Shown: piece by piece, positions 7,935-14,900 of the stretch
Numbering within the stretch: position 1 is the first letter of the stretch
How the letters are laid out: the number at the start of each line of letters is the position of its first letter
Source of the DNA: a virus
IMG/VR virus record: IMGVR_UViG_3300009180_000062
Location: 1 to 48,125 of that record
Reading direction: 5' to 3' (one strand)
Length of the DNA: 48,125 nucleotides
The notes under the pieces: model-generated
Database searches by the model: none
Seen by the model: the letters and a program-made list of their open reading frames with translations, nothing else
What the model was told of the DNA's origin: nothing
Translations under genes and position numbers: made by a program

Positions 7935-8313
7935 ATGCCAAGGGTGTCTCTAGGAGTTCCTTCGCGAAACGGCCCTTTCTAACGGCCAGCCTTTCCACCT
8001 TATTGCGTGGATTCCGCGAGGTAATTCGGTTATTTATGGAACGAACGGAGAAAAGTCCTCTCCTAAGTTTCGCAGGTTCTTTGCAGACAAGAAGGAAATT
8101 GCCTATTGCTGTCATGCTGAAATGCAGGCAATTGAGAAGGCAAAGGCTAACTCAAGGGATGTTCTTTGGGTTGCTCGTTTCCGAAAGGATGGTTCTCTCT
8201 GCATTTCTCGTCCTTGTCATTACTGCATGACTCATATTCGTCGTGCAGGAATTAAGAGGATTCACTATGTTGATTCTGATGGTAATTGGGTAAAAGAAGT
8301 TCTTAACTATTAG
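7935..8313 (+). CDS. cytidine/dCMP deaminase-like protein, reading frame interrupted by a 13-bp duplication
   Basis: An excellent AAGGAGG lies five bases before ATG 7935, but that frame reads only 15 codons to TAA (7980-7982). The deaminase itself lies in the +1 frame from 7981 to 8313: PFHLIAWIPRG, a His-Ala-Glu motif (CCHAEMQAIEKA) and PCHYC, the complete zinc set. AACGGCC occurs at 7968-7974 and again at 7981-7987. Removing 13 bases between them would join ...GVPSRNG to QPFHLIAW into one uninterrupted frame of about 122 codons. So the gene is either freshly broken, read by a +1 shift or bypass, or mis-assembled. ATG 8122 alone would lose the His-Ala-Glu motif and is not a sensible start. 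Confidence 0.8.
7968..7987 (+). repeat. direct repeat AACGGCC, 13-bp period, in the deaminase gene
   Basis: AACGGCC at 7968-7974 repeats exactly at 7981-7987. The 13-base unit changes frame by +1 and introduces TAA. Matching GGC codons at 7971 and 7984 bracket a ten-base gap. Confidence 0.9.
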
Positions 8314-8321
8314 GAGTTAAA

Positions 8322-9284
8322 ATGTCGCAGCTTAAGGATATTTTGTCTACTGTTTCTGTTGAATCCAATTGGGAGCCAGACCATGAAACTCTAATGGCCC
8401 TCTTTACTGCCTCTGTTAAGACTACTTTTTGTGATAGCAATTCATATTATAGTCGTGGCGAGCGAGGTAACGAGTTTGCTATTCTGATGAATACAAATGC
8501 CCTTGCTTGGACTTGGAATAATTTTTCTGAGAATAGAAAGGGAATTTTTGATCTTTATTGTCGCTATTACACTTGGACAGATTATTATTCTCCCAAGTTT
8601 AAGAATGGCATTGGCTCAGAAAATAAGATGTTTATTCAGAATCTTTTTTCTGAGATTTGGGATAAGCTGCCAGATGATTCTGATTCTGTTGAGATAAAGC
8701 AAGCAAAAGTAACAATCTCGACTCTTTTGTCTGATCCTAAGTTTACAATTGACTATACAAAGCGTCTAACTCAAGCTTATATTGAGAACAACAAAGAGAA
8801 TATCAGATTCTGGATGGATTCTGGACTCTCCAGTTCAGTAGATCCGGCCTTCTATTCTATGGTATGGTCTAGGATTGAGCGTAGCAAGGGATATACCGAC
8901 AAGAGGAGTAATGTTATTGGCTGCGCAGAGAAGTGTCCTATCTTTCCAGAGGATATTATTTCTGAGCTAATTTCTTCTGGCCACGCAAAGAATAAGCAAT
9001 CGCTTGTCAGAATCTTTGTCAATAAGATTGAAGAGGCAAAGCGTCTATCAATTCCAGATGAAGTCATTACTGAAAGAATTGCTTATCCTCAGTCCGTCAT
9101 TGGAAAGTTTGCTTCCTGCGATGATTACGGTGTTCAGCAGATGATTCTGCCTCACCTAAGGCGTCAAGACCTAATGTTTGCTGCTCCTGTAGCATCGAAG
9201 CTTGGTCTTAATCGCTTGGTTGAGCAGTGTATAGCAAGGAAGGATGGTGATTATAGCGATTGGAAAGGACGCTATCGCTACTAG
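8322..9284 (+). CDS. helical-repeat protein, likely paralogue family member
   Basis: This 320-aa protein is mostly helical and rich in Trp and Tyr in its first third (TWNNFSE, YCRYYTWTDYYS). Its last 60 residues show paired helices ending in LMFAAPVASKLGLNRLVEQCIAR, which resembles the C-terminus of the protein at 24142 (LPFMAVCQDLGVRNIVVNRM). It follows the deaminase gene by eight bases and has a GGAG site. No catalytic motif is apparent. I place it in the same loose family as the genes at 849, 24142 and 28987; that grouping rests on weak pattern similarity. Confidence 0.75.
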   Translation: MSQLKDILSTVSVESNWEPDHETLMALFTASVKTTFCDSNSYYSRGERGNEFAILMNTNALAWTWNNFSENRKGIFDLYCRYYTWTDYYSPKFKNGIGSENKMFIQNLFSEIWDKLPDDSDSVEIKQAKVTISTLLSDPKFTIDYTKRLTQAYIENNKENIRFWMDSGLSSSVDPAFYSMVWSRIERSKGYTDKRSNVIGCAEKCPIFPEDIISELISSGHAKNKQSLVRIFVNKIEEAKRLSIPDEVITERIAYPQSVIGKFASCDDYGVQQMILPHLRRQDLMFAAPVASKLGLNRLVEQCIARKDGDYSDWKGRYRY

Positions 9285-9294
9285 CCAATAGATA

Positions 9295-9322
9295 GGCGGG
9301 AAGAGAAAACTTCCCGCCTTTT
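9295..9322 (+). terminator. Rho-independent terminator
   Basis: A perfect 9-bp stem, GGCGGGAAG / CTTCCCGCC, with the six-base loop AGAAAA is followed by TTTTCT. It ends the unit that begins at the 7868 promoter. Confidence 0.92.
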
Positions 9323-9345
9323 CTATTACTTTTTCAAAATAGGGC

Positions 9346-10860
9346 ATGTTTATCAAAGAATCTTATATAAAACAAATTGGTAAAGAAAAATTTCGTGTTT
9401 TTTCCGAAAAGGGAAGAAACATGGGAACCTATAAAACAATGGCCGGTGCAAAAAAAAGACTTCGTCAGATAGAATATTTCAAACACCAAAACTCTTCGGA
9501 TGATAGTCATGTTTTTCCTCGCGGTGGAAAAGGTGATGTTCCAGAATTTTTCAGAAAGAACCTTGATTATGGCGAAAGAAATAGCGCACTAAAGAAAAGG
9601 CTATCAAAGCTAAAGTCAGTTAAGGCTGCACTACAGGGATTTGGATTTAGAAAAGAGGCTGCGGCAATAAAGAGCAGCATAAAGTCAATGCTTCTTAGTG
9701 CTTTCTTGGGATTGGGCCTTGCTGGAGCATTGGGATATAATCTTGGTGGAAAAGAAATTCTTGAAGAAAAAATTGCTGATTTTTCTCTTGAAGAATCACC
9801 AAACTTAATAAAGTTAAAAAAAGAATTTCCAATTGGAACACAAACCGATACCATAATAAAAGAAATATATCCAGATATTCAGGTTGAAGATAAAAAAGAT
9901 ATAATTATTGAGTTTTTAAAAGAATATAATCAAAATCTTACATTTGAAGAATCTGGTTTACAGCTAAAACAAACTGAATTATTTCCACATACCGAAAGAG
10001 CACAGGTTGCCTATCCAGATCTAAAAGAGATAATGGCAAAATTTGCAAGAAGAATTGGAAATGATTATTTTGTAGATGAAGTTGGAACAGTTGGTGAAAT
10101 GGATTTTTCAGATATTGCAATAAGTGGATTAAAATCAGATGAAGGATTTCAAGATACTCCATATAATGATAATAAATCTCTTAATTGGAAAAGAGATAAA
10201 GATAGGGTAAAAACCGGATGGACAATAGGATACGGTCATAAAATAACCGAAGATGAATTTAAAACCGGCATAATTAAGCTTAAAAATGGTAGAAAAATAA
10301 ACTGGAAGAAAAAATTAAAAAAAGAAGATGCAGAAAGAATAAAGGCAGATGATATAATAAATCACGCAATTGATAATGCTGGGTTAGATAGTAATGCAAA
10401 AATTCCAAGGTCTCTATATGATGCTCTAACTAGATTATCTTTTAATTTTGGACATAGAAATCTTGTACGGTTTATTTCAAATATAAAAGATGAATCAGGA
10501 AATTTGTCTTCAGATCTTTTTGCAAAAGAAATATCTGGTTGGACAAAAGTACAAGACAAAGAAAATGTAAAAGGAATCATAATAGATAGAATGGGCAGCT
10601 TATTAGCTGCCAGAGGAATACTTCTTCCAGAAAATCCAAACCACATTAACTTAAAAGAAGATACAATATCTCCTAACTCAGTAATGAAATATCCAGATAA
10701 AGATATGATTCACAAATATTTGACACATCTTACAGGAAAAGAAGTAAAGTACCTAACAGAGCAAGATGTTAGGCCGATACTAAATGCTCTATCAAAAACA
10801 GAGCCACCACCATCAACCCCATCAGAAGCATTTAAAATAATGAAAGAAACAATAAATTAA
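9346..10860 (+). CDS. virion-type lysozyme, GH24 (T4 lysozyme-like) domain in a 504-aa protein
   Basis: Residues 1-48 form a small domain (EKFRVFSEKGRNMGTYKT...RLRQIEYFKH) that recurs in phage structural proteins. Residues about 113-132 form a hydrophobic, possibly membrane-active helix. Residues about 255-415 form a GH24 muramidase: Glu266 in LKSDEGF, Asp275 and Thr293 in GWTIGYGH match the E/D/T triad of T4 lysozyme. The enzyme cleaves the peptidoglycan MurNAc-GlcNAc bond. The long extra domains and lack of a signal peptide suggest a virion-associated lysozyme used at infection rather than a lysis endolysin; that is inference. The ribosome site is weak (AGGGC). Confidence 0.88.
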   Translation: MFIKESYIKQIGKEKFRVFSEKGRNMGTYKTMAGAKKRLRQIEYFKHQNSSDDSHVFPRGGKGDVPEFFRKNLDYGERNSALKKRLSKLKSVKAALQGFGFRKEAAAIKSSIKSMLLSAFLGLGLAGALGYNLGGKEILEEKIADFSLEESPNLIKLKKEFPIGTQTDTIIKEIYPDIQVEDKKDIIIEFLKEYNQNLTFEESGLQLKQTELFPHTERAQVAYPDLKEIMAKFARRIGNDYFVDEVGTVGEMDFSDIAISGLKSDEGFQDTPYNDNKSLNWKRDKDRVKTGWTIGYGHKITEDEFKTGIIKLKNGRKINWKKKLKKEDAERIKADDIINHAIDNAGLDSNAKIPRSLYDALTRLSFNFGHRNLVRFISNIKDESGNLSSDLFAKEISGWTKVQDKENVKGIIIDRMGSLLAARGILLPENPNHINLKEDTISPNSVMKYPDKDMIHKYLTHLTGKEVKYLTEQDVRPILNALSKTEPPPSTPSEAFKIMKETIN

Positions 10861-10913
10861 TATTTAATTTAAGCAAACTATTGCTGTTGGTAATATCATC
10901 CTAGAGGTGCAAA

Positions 10914-11186
10914 ATGGCTTCAGATGATATTTTTGAAGATGATAGCTCACAAAAGAAAATAGTACAAAAAAGCAATAAAGAGTCAGTGAGAGTAGATCAT
11001 CCTGCTCATTATAACTCAGGTAAAATTGAAGTTATTGATGCAATTGAAGATTGGAACCTAAACTTTAGCAGAGGAAATGCAATAAAATATATTGCAAGAG
11101 CTGGACTAAAAGATAAGAGTACTGAAGTAGAAGATTTACAAAAAGCTCTTTGGTATATTCAGAGAGAAATTCAAAGATTAAGCTAA
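10914..11186 (+). CDS. DUF3310 family protein
   Basis: This 90-aa protein carries the DUF3310 signature: VDHPAHYNSGKIEVIDAIEDW, then GNAIKYIARAGLKD and LQKALWYIQREIQ. DUF3310 proteins are widespread in tailed phages, often near nucleotide metabolism genes, and are sometimes annotated as nucleotide kinases without solid biochemical proof. An acidic N-terminal 20 residues precede the domain. It has a GAGG site and its own terminator, so it may be a single-gene unit. Function is not established. Confidence 0.9.
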   Translation: MASDDIFEDDSSQKKIVQKSNKESVRVDHPAHYNSGKIEVIDAIEDWNLNFSRGNAIKYIARAGLKDKSTEVEDLQKALWYIQREIQRLS

Positions 11187-11193
11187 TAAAAAA

Positions 11194-11228
11194 GGAGGGC
11201 AGAAACCCTCCAATTTTATTTTTTTAAA
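11194..11228. terminator. terminator between convergent genes
   Basis: GGAGGG-CAGAAA-CCCTCC (11194-11211) is followed by AATTTTATTTTTTT on the plus side and preceded by A-rich sequence. It can therefore end both the DUF3310 gene and the opposing small gene. Confidence 0.85.
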
Positions 11229-11231
11229 AAA

Positions 11232-11414
11232 TTACTTTTTTCCAGCAACTGTGCTTGCATTTTCAGCGAGAACATCGGCTAGTAATTCCATAAACTCAGC
11301 TAGAATCTGATGTCCTTCATCTTTTGTGAATCCGCCGCGAGCTTTTACTACTAAGCTTGCAGCAAAAGCAGCAACTTTACCAAAAGGAATCTTTATCTTT
11401 ACTTGCTCTGACAT
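11232..11414 (-). CDS. small helical protein of unknown function
   Basis: This 60-aa protein is predicted to be helical with an Ala-rich centre (KVAAFAASLVVKARGG) and an acidic C-terminal helix (ILAEFMELLADVLAENAS). A GGAGG-type site precedes the ATG on the minus strand (CCTCC at 11421-11425). It lies alone on the minus strand between convergent and divergent plus-strand genes, so it has its own promoter. No family recognised. Confidence 0.65.
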   Translation of the reverse strand: MSEQVKIKIPFGKVAAFAASLVVKARGGFTKDEGHQILAEFMELLADVLAENASTVAGKK

Positions 11415-11480
11415 ATTAACCTCCAGTTAAAAAATTATTATTACCATATTAATTTTCTACTTATATATTTTTTCACTATC

Positions 11481-11750
11481 ATGAAGTTAGAAAAAATTAT
11501 TAATTCAAAATCCGAAGCTTTTGTTGAAAAATTAAAATCATCTTTAGATGATTCTGATTTTATAGAAATATCTATAAAAGATTCTTTTGGTCAAAATATA
11601 AAAGGAAAACTAATTGAGGTTTTTCTAGATCAAAAGACAAGCTCTCCAGTTATTGTTTTATTAAAGCAATATGAGCCAGAACCCGTAAAGATAAAGTTAG
11701 AACAAGGTGAAAAAATAATGGCCCACAAAATAAAGGTATTTACGGTTTGA
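11481..11750 (+). CDS. unknown small beta-rich protein
   Basis: This 89-aa protein shows alternating hydrophobic strands (FIEISIKDSF, GKLIEVFLD, PVIVLLKQY, KIKLEQGEKI), suggesting an SH3- or OB-like small barrel. There is no Shine-Dalgarno motif before ATG 11481; TATATT at 11464-11469 lies 11 bases upstream, so the mRNA leader may be very short. Its stop overlaps the TTG start of the next gene. No function can be assigned. Confidence 0.65.
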   Translation: MKLEKIINSKSEAFVEKLKSSLDDSDFIEISIKDSFGQNIKGKLIEVFLDQKTSSPVIVLLKQYEPEPVKIKLEQGEKIMAHKIKVFTV

Positions 11751-11965
11751 AAAAGCCTTCGCCAGAGGAAATAGAAAAATTAATATTAGGAGAATTTGGA
11801 GATAGAGATATCACAACAAAAACTTCTTCCGATGATGGGGGTTCTGTTTTGGAAGTTTATGTGCAAGGAAAAGAATCATCGCAAGAAATTAGAAAGCTTA
11901 TTCCTTTAAATTATGAAGGATGGAGAACAGTCGTCTTTCATAATACAGATCAAAAAAGGATATAA
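11747..11965 (+). CDS. unknown small protein, TTG start coupled to the previous gene
   Basis: This 72-aa protein starts at TTG 11747, sharing bases with the preceding TGA (TTGA), a typical coupling arrangement. The sequence KKPSPEEIEKLILGEF...SVLEVYVQGKESSQEIRKL suggests an alpha/beta fold. It has no known motif. The TTG is the only sensible start, because no ATG or GTG follows in the first third of the frame. Confidence 0.6.
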   Translation: MKKPSPEEIEKLILGEFGDRDITTKTSSDDGGSVLEVYVQGKESSQEIRKLIPLNYEGWRTVVFHNTDQKRI

Positions 11966-11972
11966 GAATTTT

Positions 11973-12032
11973 TAGACAGTATTACTCGACAAGGGTATTA
12001 TTATGCTGCCCAACGAAATTCATCGTTGCAGC
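11973..12032 (+). promoter_or_regulatory. promoter with 5' hairpin upstream of a small lipoprotein gene
   Basis: TAGACA (11973-11978) and TATTAT (11996-12001) are 17 bases apart. A hairpin follows at 12005-12032: GCTGC pairs GCAGC, then AACGA pairs TCGTT after a CC bulge, with loop AATTCA. GGAG and ATG 12059 follow. Confidence 0.65.
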
Positions 12033-12058
12033 GATTTAAACGACAAATAGGAGTTAAA

Positions 12059-12331
12059 ATGTTAACATTAGTACTATCTGCACTACTTGCTTGCTCAACA
12101 GCAGAGAAGGTAGAGGCTCCAGCCGCAACTGAGGCTGCAACCACACCAACTTCAACTGAGACAACTGCAGTAACCACCGAGGCAACAGTAACCACTGATG
12201 CAGCAGCAGCTACCTCAGTAGTAACCTCTACAACTGAGAGCACCGCTGGAACCACCTCAACTGTAACCACTGCACCAGCAACTCAGTCAAGCAGCAGCAC
12301 TTCCAGCTCAAGCTCAACCGCAGCTCACTAA
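12059..12331 (+). CDS. Thr/Ser/Ala-rich small lipoprotein
   Basis: The start is ATG 12059, seven bases after a GGAG; an upstream TTG lies inside the leader hairpin. The 90-aa product begins MLTLVLSALLACS, a short signal with a clean lipobox (LLAC), so the mature protein would be lipid-anchored at Cys. The rest is low-complexity Thr/Ala/Val/Ser (TTAVTTEATVTT), ending in a Ser run. This resembles an extended surface linker, not an enzyme. Superinfection immunity or an outer-membrane partner role are possibilities. A DUF2061-like membrane gene and a second lipoprotein follow. Confidence 0.8.
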   Translation: MLTLVLSALLACSTAEKVEAPAATEAATTPTSTETTAVTTEATVTTDAAAATSVVTSTTESTAGTTSTVTTAPATQSSSSTSSSSSTAAH

Positions 12332-12364
12332 AAAAGAATTCACTGAAGAATTAAAATGTCAGCG

Positions 12365-12386
12365 TTAGTCGGACGACACCGACTAA
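12365..12386 (+). terminator. 8-bp hairpin, possible weak terminator or attenuator
   Basis: TTAGTCGG-ACGACA-CCGACTAA is a perfect stem with a six-base loop, followed by TATTTCTTT. It sits between the lipoprotein gene and the GTG start at 12403. The broken T-tract suggests partial termination. Confidence 0.6.
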
Positions 12387-12402
12387 TATTTCTTTATATA
12401 GA

Positions 12403-12657
12403 GTGAAGCATTCCTATGAAAAAGAAATATTTTGGAAAGTATTGGTATGGAGAGTTTTATTCTCAATGCCATTGACAATGTTAGTAAACTATATATATTT
12501 TCATTCCTTTACGGTTGTAGTTGGATTAACAATAATCTCTAATATTATTGGCTATGTTGCTCATTATTTTTTTGAAATGGGCTGGCCAAGAATGTGGAGA
12601 TTTGCTTCCAGCGGAATGAGAATAAAAGAAATCAAGAGTACAGAGGAGACAAAATGA
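12403..12657 (+). CDS. DUF2061-like small membrane protein
   Basis: This 84-aa protein starts at GTG 12403. It has two hydrophobic segments (about 12-32 and 36-58) with the pattern FWKVLVWRVLFSMPLTML...GLTIISNIIGYVAHYFFE. The K-x-x-x-W-R start and the Tyr-x-x-H-x-x-x-E-x-x-W end recall DUF2061, small bacterial membrane proteins of unknown function. Its stop overlaps the next ATG (ATGA at 12654-12657). Placed between two lipoproteins, it may belong to an envelope-modifying set. Confidence 0.65.
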   Translation: MKHSYEKEIFWKVLVWRVLFSMPLTMLVNYIYFHSFTVVVGLTIISNIIGYVAHYFFEMGWPRMWRFASSGMRIKEIKSTEETK

Positions 12658-12767
12658 AAAAAGTAGTAACAATGGTTCTCGTAGCAGCAGTAGCAACACT
12701 CGCAGCTTGCACTGGTGGAAAGTCAGACAGTGCAGATAGCGCATCAGCTGTAGATAGCGCAGAGTAA
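12654..12767 (+). CDS. 37-residue lipoprotein
   Basis: The frame from ATG 12654 encodes MKKVVTMVLVAAVATLAAC followed by 18 polar residues (TGGKSDSADSASAVDSAE). Lys-Lys, a hydrophobic core and LAAC form a textbook lipoprotein signal. Mature length is only 19 residues, similar to entericidin-type peptides or tiny Rz1-like outer spanins, though the Pro content of Rz1 is missing. A GAGG lies upstream and the gene is coupled to the DUF2061-like gene. Confidence 0.8.
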   Translation: MKKVVTMVLVAAVATLAACTGGKSDSADSASAVDSAE

Positions 12768-12789
12768 CTTAAATAACTTAAGTAAGTTT

Positions 12790-12828
12790 AGCCACCAAGA
12801 AATAAATCTCTTGGTGGCTCTTCTTTTT
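12790..12828 (+). terminator. Rho-independent terminator
   Basis: An 11-bp perfect stem, AGCCACCAAGA / TCTTGGTGGCT, with loop AATAAATC is followed by CTTCTTTTT. It closes the two-lipoprotein unit. Confidence 0.9.
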
Positions 12829-12855
12829 GCAGTACCATTTTTTAGGCAGAATAAA

Positions 12856-13167
12856 ATGAATAAGCTAAATGAAATTCTTGTAAATTGCTCTGTGCTTCCG
12901 CTTGGATCTCGCGGGTTTCTTATTCCAACAGAAAGAAAGAATCCTAGATTTCCAGCAGGATCTAAGTTTCAAATAAAAAAGAAACTAAATAATGGAATTC
13001 TTATTAAATTTGATTCTTCAAATTCTATATTTGGAATAACGGAGTCCGAATCATTAAAAATACTTGGAATGAACCTTTCCGAATATTTTGAAGAATTAGA
13101 GAAAAGAAAAGCTCATGGAATGAGCCTATTAGCAAAAGCACTGATAGATCTTAAAAAAGGAGAATAA
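12856..13167 (+). CDS. unknown small protein
   Basis: This 103-aa protein starts at ATG 12856; an in-frame TTG upstream falls inside the preceding terminator and is rejected. It contains a beta-rich first half (GFLIPTERKNPRFPAGSKF, GILIKFDSS) and a helical C-terminus (MSLLAKALIDLKKGE). The next gene starts directly after its stop. No family recognised. Confidence 0.65.
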   Translation: MNKLNEILVNCSVLPLGSRGFLIPTERKNPRFPAGSKFQIKKKLNNGILIKFDSSNSIFGITESESLKILGMNLSEYFEELEKRKAHGMSLLAKALIDLKKGE

Positions 13168-13335
13168 ATGCAAGCTAGATATATTTGTCCTGATAAATCA
13201 TGGATCTTGGTTAATGTATTAGAAAGAGTTGGAAACCTGTACAAAGTACATCCAATTGAGTGGATAGGGATAGAGCAAGAAGAGCTTTATGTTCCGGCCC
13301 ATCTTTTGGAATTTATAAAGATAGATAGAATGTGA
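13168..13335 (+). CDS. small protein, 55 aa, unknown
   Basis: The frame opens at ATG 13168, immediately after the preceding TAA (13165-13167), with GGAG eight bases upstream, and ends at TGA 13333-13335. It encodes MQARYICPDKSWILVNVLER and so on, beta-rich with Trp residues. The next start overlaps its stop by one base (TGATG). Evidence is tight spacing, ribosome site and coding-like composition. Confidence 0.6.
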   Translation: MQARYICPDKSWILVNVLERVGNLYKVHPIEWIGIEQEELYVPAHLLEFIKIDRM

Positions 13336-13502
13336 TGGAAGACTTTCTTTTTGAAATACTTAATCCAGTATTTAACTTTATATTTTGGATTATATTTGAT
13401 AAAGAAAGATTTCTGACAGCATGGTCAATATTTTTTACTTTTAATGCATTATTTCTAATAATATATTTTTTAAAATTTAATGATAAAGAAAGTGATAGAT
13501 AA
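13335..13502 (+). CDS. very small membrane protein, 55 aa
   Basis: The ATG at 13335 overlaps the preceding stop. The product has two hydrophobic stretches (NPVFNFIFWIIF and TAWSIFFTFNALFLIIYFL) separated by a charged KER turn, so it probably spans the membrane twice. It ends at TAA 13500-13502 and overlaps the next gene by 23 bases. Function unknown. Confidence 0.6.
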   Translation: MEDFLFEILNPVFNFIFWIIFDKERFLTAWSIFFTFNALFLIIYFLKFNDKESDR

Positions 13503-13695
13503 TAGATTTTATAGAAATACTGCAAAGTGTGATGCTGTAGTTGAAATATTTTCAAATTTAAAACTTTCAGAAGAGCATAAGATAATAAGAGGCTTTGAGG
13601 CACAAGACATAGATTATATTTTAGATTATGCAGAAAATTTAAAATACTACGTTATAGTCTATCTTTATGATTTAAATTCAAAACCTTTAAAGTAA
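13480..13695 (+). CDS. unknown small protein
   Basis: This 71-aa protein starts at ATG 13480; a GTG at 13492 is also possible and has AAAGAAA just upstream. The sequence is helical and charged (DNRFYRNTAKCDAVVEIF; EAQDIDYILDYAENL) and ends NSKPLK. Its end overlaps by nine bases the end of the convergent protease-like gene. No motif. Confidence 0.55.
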   Translation: MIKKVIDNRFYRNTAKCDAVVEIFSNLKLSEEHKIIRGFEAQDIDYILDYAENLKYYVIVYLYDLNSKPLK

Positions 13696-14436
13696 TTTTT
13701 TTAAAAATACTTTTATTTCTGAAGCAGGAACAAATCTTCCAAGAAATGTAACGGGAATAACAGATATTCCAGACTGATTACCACTTGAATCATATGACTT
13801 TACTGGCATGGCAGATGTTGCAACTATAAGTCCAGCAAGCTCTCCATTTGTATTCCAGACCCCAGACCCTGTTTGACCAGGAATTGTTCCTCCAGAAAAG
13901 CCATTTGTTATCATTCCACATGGTTTTATTTTATTTCCAGTAGAACTAAGATATCCTTCTGCATAATGTAGATTTAGTCCAAGTGGATGGCCAAATGAAA
14001 ATAAGCTCTGCGAAAGGTTTTCTTGTCTTTGCTCAATGTTTAAAGAGCTATTATAAGCTATTGAGCCATTTGTAATTTCTAACATTGCTAATTCATTGCA
14101 ACTATTCCAACCCTTTATTGATGCAGTATGCTTTTTGCCTTCTCGATCTGAAATTTTTAGACTAATATTTCCAGATTCTTTTATTTTTTTCATAGAATCT
14201 TCATGAATTATGGTTAAAATTCTTGATGACTTATTATTTGAATCAAAAAGAACGCCGCTCCAGCTTGCAGTTTTCCACTCAACTAAAACTGTTCTTTTCT
14301 CTGCAAAATTTCTTTTTTCCTCTAAGATACTGACTGGGCCATCTTTTGGAATTAAAAGCTCTTTGTTAAAAATGATTAAAATAAGAATTGATACTATAAT
14401 GTTTATATAGCCAAGGCCCCTCTTTATTTTATCCAT
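13687..14436 (-). CDS. membrane-anchored trypsin-like protein with an altered active site
   Basis: This 249-aa protein has one N-terminal TM helix (residues 10-23) and then a chymotrypsin/HtrA-like fold. ILTIIHED places His78 where the catalytic His normally follows I/V-L-T-x-x. NELAMLEI puts Glu115 at the usual Asp. PGQTGSGVWNTNGELAGL aligns with HtrA PGNSGGPL..N..GE..G, so Thr189 sits at the nucleophile Ser; Ser191 and an earlier GFSGG (Ser181) are nearby alternatives. The triad would be His/Glu/Thr, so it may be inactive or atypical. The TM helix implies the domain faces the periplasm or cell exterior. It is encoded alone on the minus strand. Confidence 0.75.
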   Translation of the reverse strand: MDKIKRGLGYINIIVSILILIIFNKELLIPKDGPVSILEEKRNFAEKRTVLVEWKTASWSGVLFDSNNKSSRILTIIHEDSMKKIKESGNISLKISDREGKKHTASIKGWNSCNELAMLEITNGSIAYNSSLNIEQRQENLSQSLFSFGHPLGLNLHYAEGYLSSTGNKIKPCGMITNGFSGGTIPGQTGSGVWNTNGELAGLIVATSAMPVKSYDSSGNQSGISVIPVTFLGRFVPASEIKVFLKKLL

Positions 14437-14479
14437 AAAATTCCTCTATTAAATAAAAAAATAATAGCAGGGATTCTCA

Positions 14480-14650
14480 ATGAAAAAAATAAAAGTAGGT
14501 GATGTAGTTCTTTATTCTGGGGAATTTTTCACAGTTGAATGGATTGATGATTCTGGCGTAACAAATTTAGTTGGTTTAAAGAGCCTATCCGGTATAATAA
14601 AAGTAGTCAGCTATTCCGAAAAATTCTTAATAAAAGCAGAAGAAGAGTGA
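14480..14650 (+). CDS. small SH3/KOW-like protein, 56 aa
   Basis: The frame from ATG 14480 to TGA 14648-14650 gives MKKIKVGDVVLYSGEFFTVEWIDD, with the KVGDVVLY start typical of small beta barrels. AGGGA lies upstream and the next gene starts seven bases after the stop. Binding to nucleic acid or protein is plausible from the fold type only. Confidence 0.6.
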   Translation: MKKIKVGDVVLYSGEFFTVEWIDDSGVTNLVGLKSLSGIIKVVSYSEKFLIKAEEE

Positions 14651-14657
14651 GGTTAAA

Positions 14658-14900
14658 ATGGGACTTTTAGATAAAAAGAAAAGAAAGGGTCCAGAGATAA
14701 GAGATCAGTTTTTTATCTTTGGAGGATTTTGGTTTGAGAAGTTTGAAGAAGATAGATTTACATATTGTAGAAAGGTAGAAGATCTCTCTGAGATTCCAGA
14801 GAAATATCTCGAAGATTGGGCGGGCTGGAAGCCAAAGCCAATAAACAAAGAGAGATATGGAATTTCGTCATACAACTCTAGAACTGGAAAGCTTTTCTAA
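14658..14900 (+). CDS. unknown 80-aa protein
   Basis: This gene has a GAGG ribosome site and a terminator at 14905. The product begins with a basic stretch (DKKKRKGPEIRD) and contains FFIFGGFWFEKFEED, LEDWAGWKPKP and a Tyr/Ser-rich end. Five Trp/Phe pairs suggest a compact fold. Its 3' end overlaps by 33 bases the end of a convergent minus-strand gene. Family unknown. Confidence 0.6.
   Translation: MGLLDKKKRKGPEIRDQFFIFGGFWFEKFEEDRFTYCRKVEDLSEIPEKYLEDWAGWKPKPINKERYGISSYNSRTGKLF

Noticed and set aside
8122-8313. Deaminase starting at ATG 8122
   Set aside because: It would begin inside the motif and lose the His and Glu of HAE, so the true gene must extend upstream to 7935.
12811-12855. TTG start for the 103-aa protein
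   Set aside because: The TTG lies inside a terminator stem; ATG 12856 is the sensible start.
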